A stretch of 64,000 nucleotides of DNA from Natronolimnobius baerhuensis (GTDB taxonomy: Archaea; Halobacteriota; Halobacteria; Halobacteriales; Natrialbaceae): contig NZ_MWPH01000001.1 of the NCBI RefSeq assembly GCF_002177135.1, positions 806,001 to 870,000 on the forward strand, in the 5' to 3' direction. Below, one piece after another: positions 7,902-17,266 of this stretch; position 1 is the first letter of the stretch; each line of letters opens with the position of its first letter. The translations under genes and the position numbers were made by a program. A model generated the notes under the pieces. It was not told the origin of the DNA, searched no databases, and was given only the letters and a program-made list of their open reading frames with translations.

Positions 7902-9515
7902 ATGGACGACGGATCCTCCCTCCAAACACTGCTCGTCGGTGTCGACGCCGCGTGTGATCGGGTGCTCGCACCAATGTTCGACGACGACGAGCTGCCGACA
8001 ATCGAGTCGATCTACGAACAGGGGGTCAGTACCCCCCTCGAGTCACAGATCCCGCCCTGGACGGCGTCGGCGTGGCCCTCTCTCTACACGGGGAAGAACC
8101 CCGGCAAACACGGCGTTTTCGGCTTTCTCTCGTTCGACGGCTACGACTGGGACGTCGTCAACGCAAGCGACGTGCGCGAGCGGGCGATCTGGGAACTGCT
8201 CGACGAACACGACATGACGAGCGTCGTCGTCAACGTCCCCGTAACCCACCCCGCACGGGAGTTCGACGGCGCGTTGATCCCCGGCTACACCGCCCCGGAA
8301 GACCCCGAGTGCCAGCCGGCCGGCCTCCTCGAGGAGGTTCGCGAGGAAATCGGCGAGTATCGGGTCTATCCCGACGAGGACGCTGACGACCTCGGTGAGG
8401 CCTACAGTGAATGCGCGCGTATGCGCGGGGAGGCGTTTCGCTATCTCGCCGATCAGTACGACCCCGAGTTCGGCTTCGTCGAGTTTCAGGGAACGGACTC
8501 GATCTTCCACAAAGAGCCTGACAACGACGCAGCCATCCGCCAGATCTACCGCGAGGTCGACCGCCAACTCGAGACGATTCTCGAGACCCACGATCCGGAC
8601 ACCGTCATCATCGCCAGCGATCACGGGATGGGACCCTACGAGGGACAGGAGTTCCGCGTCAACGAGTATCTTCGTCGCGAGGGCTTCGTCGAGACGGAAC
8701 ACGGCGGTGACGGAATGCCGACGTGGGCGACGGTCCGAGACGGGGCGCTCAAAGAAGGGACGGACGAGACAACACACGACCCGAGCGTCGCCGAACGAGC
8801 GATGGCGAGTGCCGCTCGCGTCGGCCTCACGAGCCAGCGAATCGGGGCCGTCCTCGAGCGCCTCGGCATCGATGAACTGGTCGCATCGCACGCGCCGGCT
8901 GGCATGGTCAGCGCCGGCGCAACGCAGGTTGATTTCCCCGAGTCGACGGCCTACGTCCGCTCGCGCATCGAACTCGGCGTCCGGCTCAATCTCGAGGGGA
9001 GAGAGCCGAACGGCGTGGTCCCGGAAGCGGAGTACGAGACTGTGAGGACACACATCATCGACGCCTTGCGCTCCGCGCGGACGCCGGAGGGTGAGCCAGT
9101 ATTCGAAACCGTTCGCCCACGCGAGGAGTACTTCCACGGCCCCGAAGCCGAGCACGCCGTCGACATCGTCACGATCCCTGCGGACTTCGAACACTTCATC
9201 TCCGCAACCCTGCGAGACGAGCAGTTCGGGCCGCCAACCGAGCCCTGGAATCACAAACTGCAGGGAACCTTTGCCGCCTCAGGCGCGGCTATCAACCAGA
9301 CGCGCAGCGTCGGGGATGCACACCTATTCGACGTCGCACCGACCGTGCTTGCGACGCTTGGCGTCCCGGTCGACGAGCAGATGGACGGCCAGCCACTCCC
9401 CTGTGTCGACTCCTCGGGTCATCAATCGTATCCACGACTCGACGAGACCGACTCCGTCGAAACCGCCGATGCAGCCGTCGAAGACCGACTCGCTGATCTT
9501 GGCTACCTCGAGTAA
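7902..9515 (+). CDS. Alkaline-phosphatase-fold type I phosphodiesterase
   Basis: A 537-residue protein of the nucleotide pyrophosphatase/type I phosphodiesterase family. Visible motifs are the metal-binding start LLVGVDAACD, the nucleophile region PPWTASAWPSLYTGKNPGKHG (Thr is the expected nucleophile), SDHGMGPYEG and the final metal ligand region before GTFAASG. No signal peptide or membrane segment is seen, so it is probably cytoplasmic. Family enzymes cleave phosphodiester or phosphonate bonds. Location beside glycan genes suggests it acts on lipid- or nucleotide-linked sugars (inference). A paralog lies at 44830-46428. ATG 7902 fits the motif spacing; 7887 in the same frame remains possible. 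Confidence 0.85.
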   Translation: MDDGSSLQTLLVGVDAACDRVLAPMFDDDELPTIESIYEQGVSTPLESQIPPWTASAWPSLYTGKNPGKHGVFGFLSFDGYDWDVVNASDVRERAIWELLDEHDMTSVVVNVPVTHPAREFDGALIPGYTAPEDPECQPAGLLEEVREEIGEYRVYPDEDADDLGEAYSECARMRGEAFRYLADQYDPEFGFVEFQGTDSIFHKEPDNDAAIRQIYREVDRQLETILETHDPDTVIIASDHGMGPYEGQEFRVNEYLRREGFVETEHGGDGMPTWATVRDGALKEGTDETTHDPSVAERAMASAARVGLTSQRIGAVLERLGIDELVASHAPAGMVSAGATQVDFPESTAYVRSRIELGVRLNLEGREPNGVVPEAEYETVRTHIIDALRSARTPEGEPVFETVRPREEYFHGPEAEHAVDIVTIPADFEHFISATLRDEQFGPPTEPWNHKLQGTFAASGAAINQTRSVGDAHLFDVAPTVLATLGVPVDEQMDGQPLPCVDSSGHQSYPRLDETDSVETADAAVEDRLADLGYLE

Positions 9516-9615
9516 GCCCGCTGTTTTCGGTTCCAGTCACGTCGCTGTCTTTTCTTTCTCGACTCTCGAGACCGAAACACAGATTGGTGTTCAGCGGTCA
9601 GTTGGGGACGAACCG

Positions 9616-9759
9616 ATGACTCGCCGTGGCGCGTGTGAACACCGAGTTCGATTCAGAGAGTATCTCGAGTCCGCTGTGTCTGTCGGAGCCGGGGCTGTCT
9701 CATCACGACAACCGCACGTTCCGCGCAGTACCGGCACGAGGGAGGTGACAAGACCGTGA
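9616..9759 (+). CDS. Candidate leader ORF (47 codons) ahead of the recombinase-like gene
   Basis: ATG at 9616, stop TGA at 9757-9759, overlapping the GTG start of the next gene as GTGA. A clear ribosome-binding site (GGAGGTGA, 9741-9748) lies inside it and serves the next gene. The peptide is Arg-rich and unlike a halophile protein. No ATAACAAA motif precedes it. It may simply be a chance ORF. Confidence 0.25.
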   Translation: MTRRGACEHRVRFREYLESAVSVGAGAVSSRQPHVPRSTGTREVTRP

Positions 9760-11000
9760 CCGAGCACAGCGACGAGTCAGACGCCACTGCCGCTGCTGAT
9801 ATCGCACTCGCAGACGCCATCGATGTCTATCTCGAGCGAAAGGCTGTCGGCGACGGCGATCCTGCAACCGCTGGCGCGGGAACCTACGCAGCCAAAGCCG
9901 GTTCGATACTGGGTCGCTTTGCCGAGTGGCTCGAGCACGAGTTCGACGTGCGAGCAATCGACGACCTCTCGGCGGACCACATGCGCGCGTACGCACTCGA
10001 GTTGGCCGACCGAACCGACCGCGGCGAGTACACGGCGTCGACGGCGAACACCTACTACGCCGTCGTCCGGGCGTTTTTTTCGTGGTGCGTTCGCGGCGGT
10101 ATCCTCCCCGCAAACCCCGCCGCAACCGACCGCGCCGAAGCCGCCCTTCCCAGCAGACGGACAACTGGTGCGGACGGGGCGAGTGACGACCGCTGGAGCG
10201 CGGCCCAACGGCGGCAACTCGAGGCCTATGTTCGAACGCGCTCACTTGAGGCCGACCGCGAGCGACTCGAGCGCGACGAGCGCCGCACGCGACTGCGCGA
10301 GTACGCGATGGTGGCCTTGCTCGCACACTCGTCCGTCCGAGGGTCGGAACTGTTTCGCGTCCCCGAAGACGACCGCCGAACAGGAGCGACCTGGGACGAC
10401 GTCGACTTCTATGCGGGGACGATTCGCGTCCTCGGCAAATCCCAGCGCTACGAGGACGTGACATTGCTCGGGCCAGCCAGAACGCCGCTTCGGCGCTATG
10501 GCGTCGTCCTCGACCCGCCATCGAACGATTGGCCGTTGTTTCCGACCCGCCACGCCCCCTCGATTGCGAGGCACGTCAAAGAAACGCTGCGAGAGCGTGG
10601 CCATGATGAGGCCGAAATTGAGGATCTCTGTGCAACGCACACGGCGACGGAACTCGCCCGCGACCGCGCAATCGCACCGCCCGCAATCACGACCGAAGGG
10701 GCCCGCTCGGTGCTCAAACGACTCTGTGCAGACGCCGGACTCGAGGTCGACGGCGATTACCTGACGCCTCGCGGCGTCCGCAGTGATCGTGTGACAGACG
10801 AGGGGCGACAGGAATCCTCAGGTTCAAAGCCGATGCTTCGTGCCGCTTTGACCGAGCGCTCGATTGCGGTTCCGTACGACCCAGACACTATCGTTACCGT
10901 CGGATCAGCAGGCCAGTCACCGACCGGTGCGGACTCAGACACCGACGTCTCCGAGTCGCTCACCGACTCGCTGTCGGATTCGGAGTCGTCGACGGAGTAA
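9756..11000 (+). CDS. Tyrosine-recombinase-like protein with altered active site
   Basis: A 414-residue protein. Residues 15-125 form a SAM-like core-binding domain (DAIDVYLERKA...YYAVVRAFFSWCVRGGILPANPA), and 150-380 resemble the catalytic domain. Arg195 (HSSVRGSEL) and Lys228 (VLGKSQRYEDV) fit the first Arg and the Lys. The H-x-x-R box reads TPRGVR (337-342), with Arg in place of His, and Tyr374 (AVPYDP) could be the nucleophile. A Ser/Asp-rich tail follows. GTG at 9756 is supported by GGAGGTGA eight bases upstream. No attachment site or mobile element flanks it, so it is probably a resident XerC/D-like or non-catalytic paralog. Confidence 0.7.
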   Translation: MTEHSDESDATAAADIALADAIDVYLERKAVGDGDPATAGAGTYAAKAGSILGRFAEWLEHEFDVRAIDDLSADHMRAYALELADRTDRGEYTASTANTYYAVVRAFFSWCVRGGILPANPAATDRAEAALPSRRTTGADGASDDRWSAAQRRQLEAYVRTRSLEADRERLERDERRTRLREYAMVALLAHSSVRGSELFRVPEDDRRTGATWDDVDFYAGTIRVLGKSQRYEDVTLLGPARTPLRRYGVVLDPPSNDWPLFPTRHAPSIARHVKETLRERGHDEAEIEDLCATHTATELARDRAIAPPAITTEGARSVLKRLCADAGLEVDGDYLTPRGVRSDRVTDEGRQESSGSKPMLRAALTERSIAVPYDPDTIVTVGSAGQSPTGADSDTDVSESLTDSLSDSESSTE

Positions 11001-11045
11001 CCTCGAGTCGGGACTAGTTGTTGGACTTCTCGAGCAGAATACCTG

Positions 11046-11050
11046 AAAAA
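11046..11050 (-). terminator. Terminator of the mrp operon
   Basis: An A5 run on the plus strand (T5 on the minus strand), 20 bases after the last mrp stop codon. It lies between two convergent genes. Confidence 0.35.
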
Positions 11051-11069
11051 CGTGGTGAATGTGTGCGGC

Positions 11070-12536
11070 TCAGACGAGGCGAGCCACAGCCTCGCTGAGG
11101 AACGTCTGGATCTCCGAGGAGAGGAATCCAAGCGTAAGTCCGAGTCCGGCACCGATCACGAGGACCATGAGCATCCCGTACGTGATTGCGGTCGGATCGA
11201 CGTCTTCGCCGTCGAACGGGTGGAAGTAGATCCGATTAATGAACGGGAGGATGTAGCCCGCCGACAGCATCGTGCTGCCGAGGACGAGCGCCGACACGAT
11301 CCAGAGTCCTTCCTCGAAGGCACCGAGGGCGATGTACCACTTGCCGACGAACCCGACCGTCGGCGGGAGCCCGATCATTGCAATACCGAGTGCGGCGAAG
11401 GCCCCGGCCATGACCGGCGCCCGTTTTGCGAGCCCGGCGTACTCATCGACGGTCCGAATGCCGCCAAATCGCAGGGCGAACATCCCTGCGAGGAGGAACA
11501 GCGAGGCTTTGACGATGCCATGGCCGAACAGTTGTAACATCGAGCCGAACATCGCGGTTTCGTTCGCAACCGCGATCCCGATGAGAATCAGCCCGAACTG
11601 CGACACCGTCGAGTATGCGAGCACGAGCTTGATGTGATCCTGCAGGAGTGCGAAGAAACTCCCCGCAAAGAGGCTCAGGAGTGCACCCACGAGTAGCAAC
11701 TGCGAGATCATCGGATTCACCTCGAGGAACTCAGGGGTGAAGACGGTGAAGATGATCCGGGCGAACGCATACACTGCAACGGCGGGCATCAGCGCGGAGA
11801 TCACGGCACTGATGCCGTCAGGCGCAGAGGCGTGGGCGTCCGCCAGCCAGGTGTGTACTGGGAACAGTGCAATCTTGATCGCGAGGCCGACGCCCATCAG
11901 CACGAACGACGTGATGACGACCGGTTCGTCGTAGCCCGCGACCGCAAGTTGCTCTCCCAGATGGTGCATGTTCAGCGTGCCCGTCGCCGACAGCGCGAGT
12001 GCAACGCCGAGCAGGTAGAACGACGCCCCGACGGTGCCGACCAGCAGGTACTTGAACGCCGCGTAGGTCGACCAGCGGTACTTCGAGGACGAGACCAGTG
12101 CGTACGACGAAATCGCCATGATCTCGAGGAAGACGTAGAGATTGAACACGTCGCCGGTCATGACGACACCGAGCATCCCGCCGGTGAGCAACAGGAAGCC
12201 GGCGTAGAAGGTGTTTCCACGCGGGCCGCCGATTCGGGTATAGGTGAGTACACCGAGTGCGATCCCGAGTATCAGGATAACGACGAGCATCGAGAACTCG
12301 TCGGCGTAGAGTTCGATCCCGTAGGGCCACTGGATGTCGCCGAGCATGTACTCGACGGGGCCATTCGTGTAGATCTCCCAGGTTAGCACCGCTGCGGCGG
12401 CAAATATCGTTGCGACGATGCTCGTCGCAATTCCCCAGCCAACGCGCTTCCAGCGAAGGCTTGCGGCAATCGGCAGCGCCGCAGTCAGCAGTGGCACGAG
12501 GACAATCGCCCCGGCGAGCCACTCGTATTCAGCCAT
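11070..12536 (-). CDS. Mrp-type antiporter subunit, NuoL/M/N-like (third copy)
   Basis: A 488-residue protein with about 14 membrane helices of the proton-conducting transporter family. Typical landmarks are the Glu in helix 5 (NLYVFLEIMAISSYAL), Lys in helix 7 (LAIKIALFPVHTWLADAHASAP) and Lys/His in later helices (DHIKLVLAYSTVSQ, GHGIVKASLFLLAG). Of the three copies it is the one most like MrpD. It would pump protons or exchange them for sodium in the Mrp complex of the cytoplasmic membrane. It is the last gene of the operon. A GGAGGTG ribosome-binding site lies six bases before ATG 12536, inside a small ORF that overlaps the start. Confidence 0.9.
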   Translation of the reverse strand: MAEYEWLAGAIVLVPLLTAALPIAASLRWKRVGWGIATSIVATIFAAAAVLTWEIYTNGPVEYMLGDIQWPYGIELYADEFSMLVVILILGIALGVLTYTRIGGPRGNTFYAGFLLLTGGMLGVVMTGDVFNLYVFLEIMAISSYALVSSSKYRWSTYAAFKYLLVGTVGASFYLLGVALALSATGTLNMHHLGEQLAVAGYDEPVVITSFVLMGVGLAIKIALFPVHTWLADAHASAPDGISAVISALMPAVAVYAFARIIFTVFTPEFLEVNPMISQLLLVGALLSLFAGSFFALLQDHIKLVLAYSTVSQFGLILIGIAVANETAMFGSMLQLFGHGIVKASLFLLAGMFALRFGGIRTVDEYAGLAKRAPVMAGAFAALGIAMIGLPPTVGFVGKWYIALGAFEEGLWIVSALVLGSTMLSAGYILPFINRIYFHPFDGEDVDPTAITYGMLMVLVIGAGLGLTLGFLSSEIQTFLSEAVARLV

Positions 12537-12672
12537 GGCAGTACACCTCCGTGGCTACGCCAGTCCCTCCGGCGGAGCCGACGACGCCTCGGTCGTCCTC
12601 GCTATCCGTCACTCCTGGCCGTCTCGAGGCCGTCTCCGTGGAGATCGTATCGGTGTGAGTGTGTCCTATCAT
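12529..12672 (-). CDS. Small ORF (47 codons) filling the gap between two antiporter genes
   Basis: ATG at 12672 is two bases after the stop of the upstream antiporter gene. TGA at 12531-12529 overlaps the next ATG by eight bases (ATGGCTGA). The whole 138-base gap is therefore open, which would keep ribosomes moving through a tightly packed operon. The peptide is Thr/Gly/Asp-rich with no recognisable domain. It may be a real small protein, a coupling ORF or chance. Confidence 0.35.
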   Translation of the reverse strand: MIGHTHTDTISTETASRRPGVTDSEDDRGVVGSAGGTGVATEVYCHG

Positions 12673-12674
12673 GG

Positions 12675-14504
12675 TCAGTTAACAAAGAGTGCAAGCGTGA
12701 GTACGAGCGTGAGCACGCCGGCGGCGACGTAGATCGTCCAGCCGATACCGAGCTTGCCGCCGGTTTTCCCGGGTGTCTGCTGCAATCGCTGGTCGTATCG
12801 GTCGTGCCAGCGTTCGGGCAGCACGCTCCGGATCGACGCACTTGGGTCGTGTGAGGATCGAACCAGCCGCCAGCCCGTGGTGACGACGAGGGTATTGACG
12901 CCGTTGTAGATCGAACCGAGGCCGCCCGAAAGTGACCGGACCCCGTAGAACGTCACCGGATCGTAGATCTGATCAACGTCGAAGCCGCCGTGAAGCCGGC
13001 TGATGATCGGTTTACCGAGGACGAAGATCAGGATACCACCACCGGCGAGATAGCCGGCTTTCAGCAGGTGGCTGAACGAGTAGGGATCAAGCTCGAGTTC
13101 ACCGGCCATCGGCAGGTACGCGACCAGTGCCTGGTAGTAGATGCCGAAGAAGATACACGCGGCAGCGACCGAGCCGGCGACAATCGCGTGGCCACGGTTC
13201 GCGTCGGGCATCTCAATTGGGTCGCCCTGCAGGAAGGCGTAGTAGCCGAACTTGATGAACGACGCGAACGTCCCCATGCTGCCGAGGACGATCATCCAGA
13301 ACAGGATGTCGAACGAGAAGCCGGCGAGGACGACATCCGATGCGAAGTCGTAGTCCGCGGCGTCCATCACCATCCCTTTGCTGATGAAGCCGTTGAAGCC
13401 GGGAACGCCACTAATTGACATGGCCCCGACGAGGAAGACGACGAGTGCAATCGGCGCGGAGGTGCCGATAGCGCCGAACTTGTCGAGTTTCTCCTCTTTG
13501 AGCTGGAGGATCAGGATGCCGGCGGCCATGAACAACAGCCCCTTGTAGAGGATGTGGTTGAACAGGTGGGCGAACGCACCGGCAATCCCGAGCGCCGAGC
13601 CGACGCCAATCCCGGCGAGCATGATGCCGACCTGTGACTGAATGTGATACGACAGCAGGCGGCGCATGTCCTTCTGAGCCAGCGCGAAGCTCGCGCCGTA
13701 GATCGCCATCGCAGCGCCGACGAACGCGAGAATCGCGTTCCCTTCGGGGAATGCGCGGTAGGCCGCATAAACCGCCGACTTCGTGGTGTAACACGCGAGG
13801 AACACCGATGTCGCAACGTGCGGTTTGGGATACGTGTCCGGCAGCCAGGCGTGAAGCCCGATTACGGCCGTGTTGACGCCAATCCCGAGACCGGCCAGCA
13901 CCGCAGCCAGCGAGACCGTCGTGCCGGCAACCGTGATCGGTATTCCGCTGATCCCCGTGCCGTCGAAATGCAACGCGGTCGGCTCGAGGCCAGTCGAGAC
14001 GAGATAGAGGACGATCCCGCCCAGCAGGAGGCTGCCACCGATACCGTGTGCGAGCGCGTAGCGATAGCCCGCTCGCACGGCGGTGCCGCCGGAGAGCCAG
14101 ACGAAGATCGTACTGGCGATGGCCATGATCTCCCAGCCGATGATCAGGCCGAGCCAGTCACCGACGGTGACGGTCCAGATGGACGCGATCACGTAGGCAA
14201 GCCCCCACAGCAGGTGACGTCGCCCGGTGTCAGCGAAGTACGCGAACGCGACTGCGGAGGCCCCGAACGCGCCGAAGATAATCGCCATCAGGCGCGTGAA
14301 CGTATCGACTTGGACCGTGATGATCTCGAGGCCCATGAACAGGTACGTCGGGCCGGTTCCCTCGGGGACGAGCAGCGCCCAGGCGACAACGGCGACGAGC
14401 GACAGCGTCGCGACCGCGTGGGCAAGTCGTCGGGAGACGAGTGGCACGAGCAGGGCTGCAACGACGACGAACAGCGACGGTGGAATCGAGAGCAGTTCGT
14501 TCAT
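12675..14504 (-). CDS. Mrp-type antiporter subunit, NuoL/M/N-like (second copy)
   Basis: A 609-residue protein with 14-16 membrane helices. Landmarks are the helix-5 Glu (LGLIIGWEIMAIASTIFVWLS), the IGLHAWLPDTYPKPH loop, DMRRLLSYHIQSQVG, and FNHILYKGLLFMAAG. The C-terminal soluble stretch (about 515-585) is followed by a final helix, an extension not found in short MrpD proteins. Function: proton-translocating antiporter-like subunit of the same membrane complex. The ATG at 14504 touches the stop of the preceding gene, showing co-translation. Confidence 0.9.
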   Translation of the reverse strand: MNELLSIPPSLFVVVAALLVPLVSRRLAHAVATLSLVAVVAWALLVPEGTGPTYLFMGLEIITVQVDTFTRLMAIIFGAFGASAVAFAYFADTGRRHLLWGLAYVIASIWTVTVGDWLGLIIGWEIMAIASTIFVWLSGGTAVRAGYRYALAHGIGGSLLLGGIVLYLVSTGLEPTALHFDGTGISGIPITVAGTTVSLAAVLAGLGIGVNTAVIGLHAWLPDTYPKPHVATSVFLACYTTKSAVYAAYRAFPEGNAILAFVGAAMAIYGASFALAQKDMRRLLSYHIQSQVGIMLAGIGVGSALGIAGAFAHLFNHILYKGLLFMAAGILILQLKEEKLDKFGAIGTSAPIALVVFLVGAMSISGVPGFNGFISKGMVMDAADYDFASDVVLAGFSFDILFWMIVLGSMGTFASFIKFGYYAFLQGDPIEMPDANRGHAIVAGSVAAACIFFGIYYQALVAYLPMAGELELDPYSFSHLLKAGYLAGGGILIFVLGKPIISRLHGGFDVDQIYDPVTFYGVRSLSGGLGSIYNGVNTLVVTTGWRLVRSSHDPSASIRSVLPERWHDRYDQRLQQTPGKTGGKLGIGWTIYVAAGVLTLVLTLALFVN

Positions 14505-16213
14505 TACTCGGCCACCTCCGTGCCTGCGACGATTCCCTCAATGAGCTCGAAAAAGCCCATGTAGTCGGGGGCGATACCGAAGATAAGCATCAGCGTTGCC
14601 GTCGTCATCAGTGGAACGAGCATGAGGAGCGTCGTTTCGCTACCGCGCAAATTGGCGCGTCGCCAGCCGTCGGCTGGCGGGAGTTGGTCGTGGCCGTGGT
14701 GGCCGTGGTCGTCGTGTTCATCGTGGTCTTCGTGTGCGTCGTCGTGGCCGTCATCGCGCGTGCCGCCATCGGGACGGTACGCTCGCTCGCCCGGCGCGCC
14801 GCCGAAGGGATTGTCGAGCACTGGCTTCTCGTCGGCCTGCTCTTCGGATTCGAAGAAGGCCGTGTAGATGATCGGCCAGAAGTACGCGACGTTGAGCGCA
14901 CCCGAGAGGACAAGCACGGGGACGACGAGCAGGTACGCACCGCCGGCCTCGACGCCGCCGCCCATGATGTTCCACTTGCTGATGAAGCCGGCCATCAGCG
15001 GAATGCCGGCCATACTGAAACTGGCCACGGTGAACGCACTCATCGTAATCGGCATCCGTTTCCCGATGCCCGCCATTTCGCTGATGTACTTCACGTCGAG
15101 TTCGACGTACAGCGCACCAGCACAGAGGAACAGTGTGAGCTTCGCAAAGGCGTGGGCCGGAATATGGAGCAATCCACCCATCAGCCCGAGGTAGTTCACC
15201 AGCGACAGCCCCAGCACGATATACGACAGTTGGGCAATCGTCGAGTATGCCAACCGCGCCTTGAGGTTGTCCTGGCGCAACGCGAACAGACTCGAGATGA
15301 TGATCGTCGCCGCAGCCAGAATCGTCAGCGGGATGGCGATCCCGAGATCGGCGACCGTCCCCGGTCCGAAGACGTCGATGACGGTTCGAGCGATACCGAA
15401 CGCACCGGCTTTGACGACCGCGACTGCGTGAAGCAGTCCCGAGACGGGCGTTGGCGCGACCATCGCGCTTGGTAGCCAGGCGTGAACGGGCATGACGCCG
15501 GCTTTCACCGCGAACCCGCCGGCGAGCAAGGCAAAGGCGGCGCGTGCAGCCCACGGGTCGGAGGCTGCAACGTCGCCGATGCCCTCGATGCCGCCGCGGG
15601 TGAACGTGATGCTGCCCGTGAGCCAGAACACCGCAATCATTCCGCCGAAAACGGCGAGCCCGCCCGTGAGCGCGTACGCGAGGTACTTATAGCCCGACGT
15701 GCGGGCTTCTTTCGACTCGTCGTGAGCGACAAGCGGGTACGTCGCAAGCGTTAGGACCTCGTAGAACACCAGCAGGACGAAGATGTTCGCCGCGAAGGCG
15801 ATCCCGAGCGCTGCGCCGACGCTCAGACACAACATCGCGAAGAATCGGGTTTGGAACGGCTCGTGATGGCCACGCATGTAGCCAATGCTGTAGACCGCCG
15901 TGAGGACGTACAGTCCGCTCGAGACCAGCGCGAAGAGCATTCCAAGACGGTCTGCGCGGAAGGTCAATTCAATACCCTCGACGAACGTGCCGAGGTGAGC
16001 CTCGTGGACCTGCCCGTTGAGCACGTCCGGAGCCATACTGAGGACGATCCCGAACATCGCCAGTCCGGCGAGCAGCGACCACGCTTCGCGGAGGTTCGGC
16101 CGATTCTTCGAGAGGAAGATCAGACCGACAGCGAGCAGCGGGATGAGCAACACTGCAACCGGGCGGAGCGAGTCGGTCGTCTCCGCAGTCGCGAGGATCG
16201 TCGGCTCAATCAT
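14504..16213 (-). CDS. Mrp-type antiporter subunit with His-rich loop (first copy)
   Basis: A 569-residue proton-conducting transporter family protein. Helix-5 Glu (VLLVFYEVLTLATYPL), the helix-7 Lys (GGFAVKAGVMPVHAWLPSAMVAPTPVSGLLH) and DNLKARLAYSTIAQ are present. A cytoplasmic or outer loop at about residues 487-509 (bases 14687-14755) is almost only His, Asp, Glu and Gly. ATG 16213 is preferred to the in-frame ATG at 16237, because GGAGGTG lies seven bases upstream and the start overlaps the stop of mnhC by eight bases (ATGATTGA). It is the first of three consecutive NuoL/M/N-like genes in the operon. Confidence 0.9.
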   Translation of the reverse strand: MIEPTILATAETTDSLRPVAVLLIPLLAVGLIFLSKNRPNLREAWSLLAGLAMFGIVLSMAPDVLNGQVHEAHLGTFVEGIELTFRADRLGMLFALVSSGLYVLTAVYSIGYMRGHHEPFQTRFFAMLCLSVGAALGIAFAANIFVLLVFYEVLTLATYPLVAHDESKEARTSGYKYLAYALTGGLAVFGGMIAVFWLTGSITFTRGGIEGIGDVAASDPWAARAAFALLAGGFAVKAGVMPVHAWLPSAMVAPTPVSGLLHAVAVVKAGAFGIARTVIDVFGPGTVADLGIAIPLTILAAATIIISSLFALRQDNLKARLAYSTIAQLSYIVLGLSLVNYLGLMGGLLHIPAHAFAKLTLFLCAGALYVELDVKYISEMAGIGKRMPITMSAFTVASFSMAGIPLMAGFISKWNIMGGGVEAGGAYLLVVPVLVLSGALNVAYFWPIIYTAFFESEEQADEKPVLDNPFGGAPGERAYRPDGGTRDDGHDDAHEDHDEHDDHGHHGHDQLPPADGWRRANLRGSETTLLMLVPLMTTATLMLIFGIAPDYMGFFELIEGIVAGTEVAE

Positions 16214-16601
16214 CGCTGCCACCTCCGGTGCTGTCATCGTCGACTTCGTCGGCTGCGATCATCGCCTCGATTTCGCGGGTGTCGACCGTCCCAAACTCCG
16301 AGTGGAGCCGGATAACGAGTGCGAGGGCGAGTGCAGTCAGTGCAACCCCGACGACAATCGCCGTCAGCACGAGGACGTGCGTCAGCGGGTTCGAGTGGGG
16401 TTCCTCGAAGCCGATGATCGGCGGCGTCGCGCCGTCGACGTAGCCAATCGTCACGAGCATCAGATAGACGGCGATCTGGGCGAAGTTGAGCCCGATTACT
16501 TTCTTGATCAGGTTCCGACTGTCGATCATCATGTACACCCCAATCAGGAACAACGCGAACGACGTGAAGTAGTAGTGATAGGCATCAATCTGTTCGATCA
16601 T
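16206..16601 (-). CDS. mnhC: Mrp antiporter subunit C (NuoK-like)
   Basis: A 131-residue protein with three membrane helices typical of the MnhC/NuoK family (SFALFLIGVYMMIDSRNLIKKVIGLNFAQIAVYL) and the conserved DPLTHVLVLTAIVVG-like segment, here NPLTHVLVLTAIVVG. It is a small membrane subunit of the cation/proton antiporter complex. The C-terminal tail is acidic. ATG overlaps the stop of mnhB (ATGA), with GGAGGTG upstream. Confidence 0.92.
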   Translation of the reverse strand: MIEQIDAYHYYFTSFALFLIGVYMMIDSRNLIKKVIGLNFAQIAVYLMLVTIGYVDGATPPIIGFEEPHSNPLTHVLVLTAIVVGVALTALALALVIRLHSEFGTVDTREIEAMIAADEVDDDSTGGGSDD

Positions 16602-17266
16602 AGCGACTCACCTCCATCAGACTCGTCACCGACACCGGATGCGAGCCAGATGACTGCACCGATGATCACACCGCTGACGAGCGCAGCGATTGCAACTTCG
16701 ACCAATTTGACCATATCCTCGACTGAGAGGGGGTACCCCTCGAGGTCGAGCATCGCGTCACCGACGATGATGCCACTGAAGGCAATCCCGCCGAACAGCG
16801 CGGTCCCGAGGACAAACAACCCGGCAAGCGCTCGCGCGTCGAGCCACTGCCGCGTTGGCTCGAACCCGAACGAGAGTGCAATCAACACGATTGCAGAGGC
16901 CATGACAACCCCTCCCTGGAACGCGCCGCCGGGAAGACTGGTCCCGAAGAGCGTCAGATAGACACCGAAAACGACGACGAACGGCGTCAACATCCGCGCG
17001 GCCGTCTTGACAACCGGACTCTGCGTGACGACCGTCGGTGGCTCATCAGCTATCTCCTCGAGATCCGGCTTGACCGTCGCATCCTGAGCTGTATCCTGTG
17101 CACTCGAGTCCGGCTGCTCGGCTTCGTCGGGTGCGTCCGAGGGATAGCCGTGGATCTCTTCGTCACCGCTCGAGGCGTCGGCGAACGGCTCATCGTCTGC
17201 GTCCTGGCCGCCATCGGATTCGACGGGTTCGGATGGGCCGTCGTCCGTCTCGTCAGGCCCAGTCAT
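16598..17266 (-). CDS. mnhB: Mrp antiporter subunit B with long acidic N-terminus
   Basis: A 222-residue protein. Residues 1-78 are a very acidic, low-complexity extension without counterpart in typical MnhB proteins of about 140 residues. From TVVTQSPVVKTAARMLTPFVVVFGVYLTLFG onward it is a standard MnhB domain with four helices and the GGAFQGGVVMASA motif. Start ATG 17266 has GGAGG nine bases upstream and overlaps the previous stop. The extension is probably cytosolic. Whether it binds ions or another subunit cannot be told from the sequence. Confidence 0.9.
   Translation of the reverse strand: MTGPDETDDGPSEPVESDGGQDADDEPFADASSGDEEIHGYPSDAPDEAEQPDSSAQDTAQDATVKPDLEEIADEPPTVVTQSPVVKTAARMLTPFVVVFGVYLTLFGTSLPGGAFQGGVVMASAIVLIALSFGFEPTRQWLDARALAGLFVLGTALFGGIAFSGIIVGDAMLDLEGYPLSVEDMVKLVEVAIAALVSGVIIGAVIWLASGVGDESDGGESL

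Noticed and set aside
12676-12688. TTAACAAAGAGTGC on the plus strand, like the cluster motif
   Set aside because: It lies inside the end of an antiporter gene on the opposite strand, with no gene following it in the right direction.
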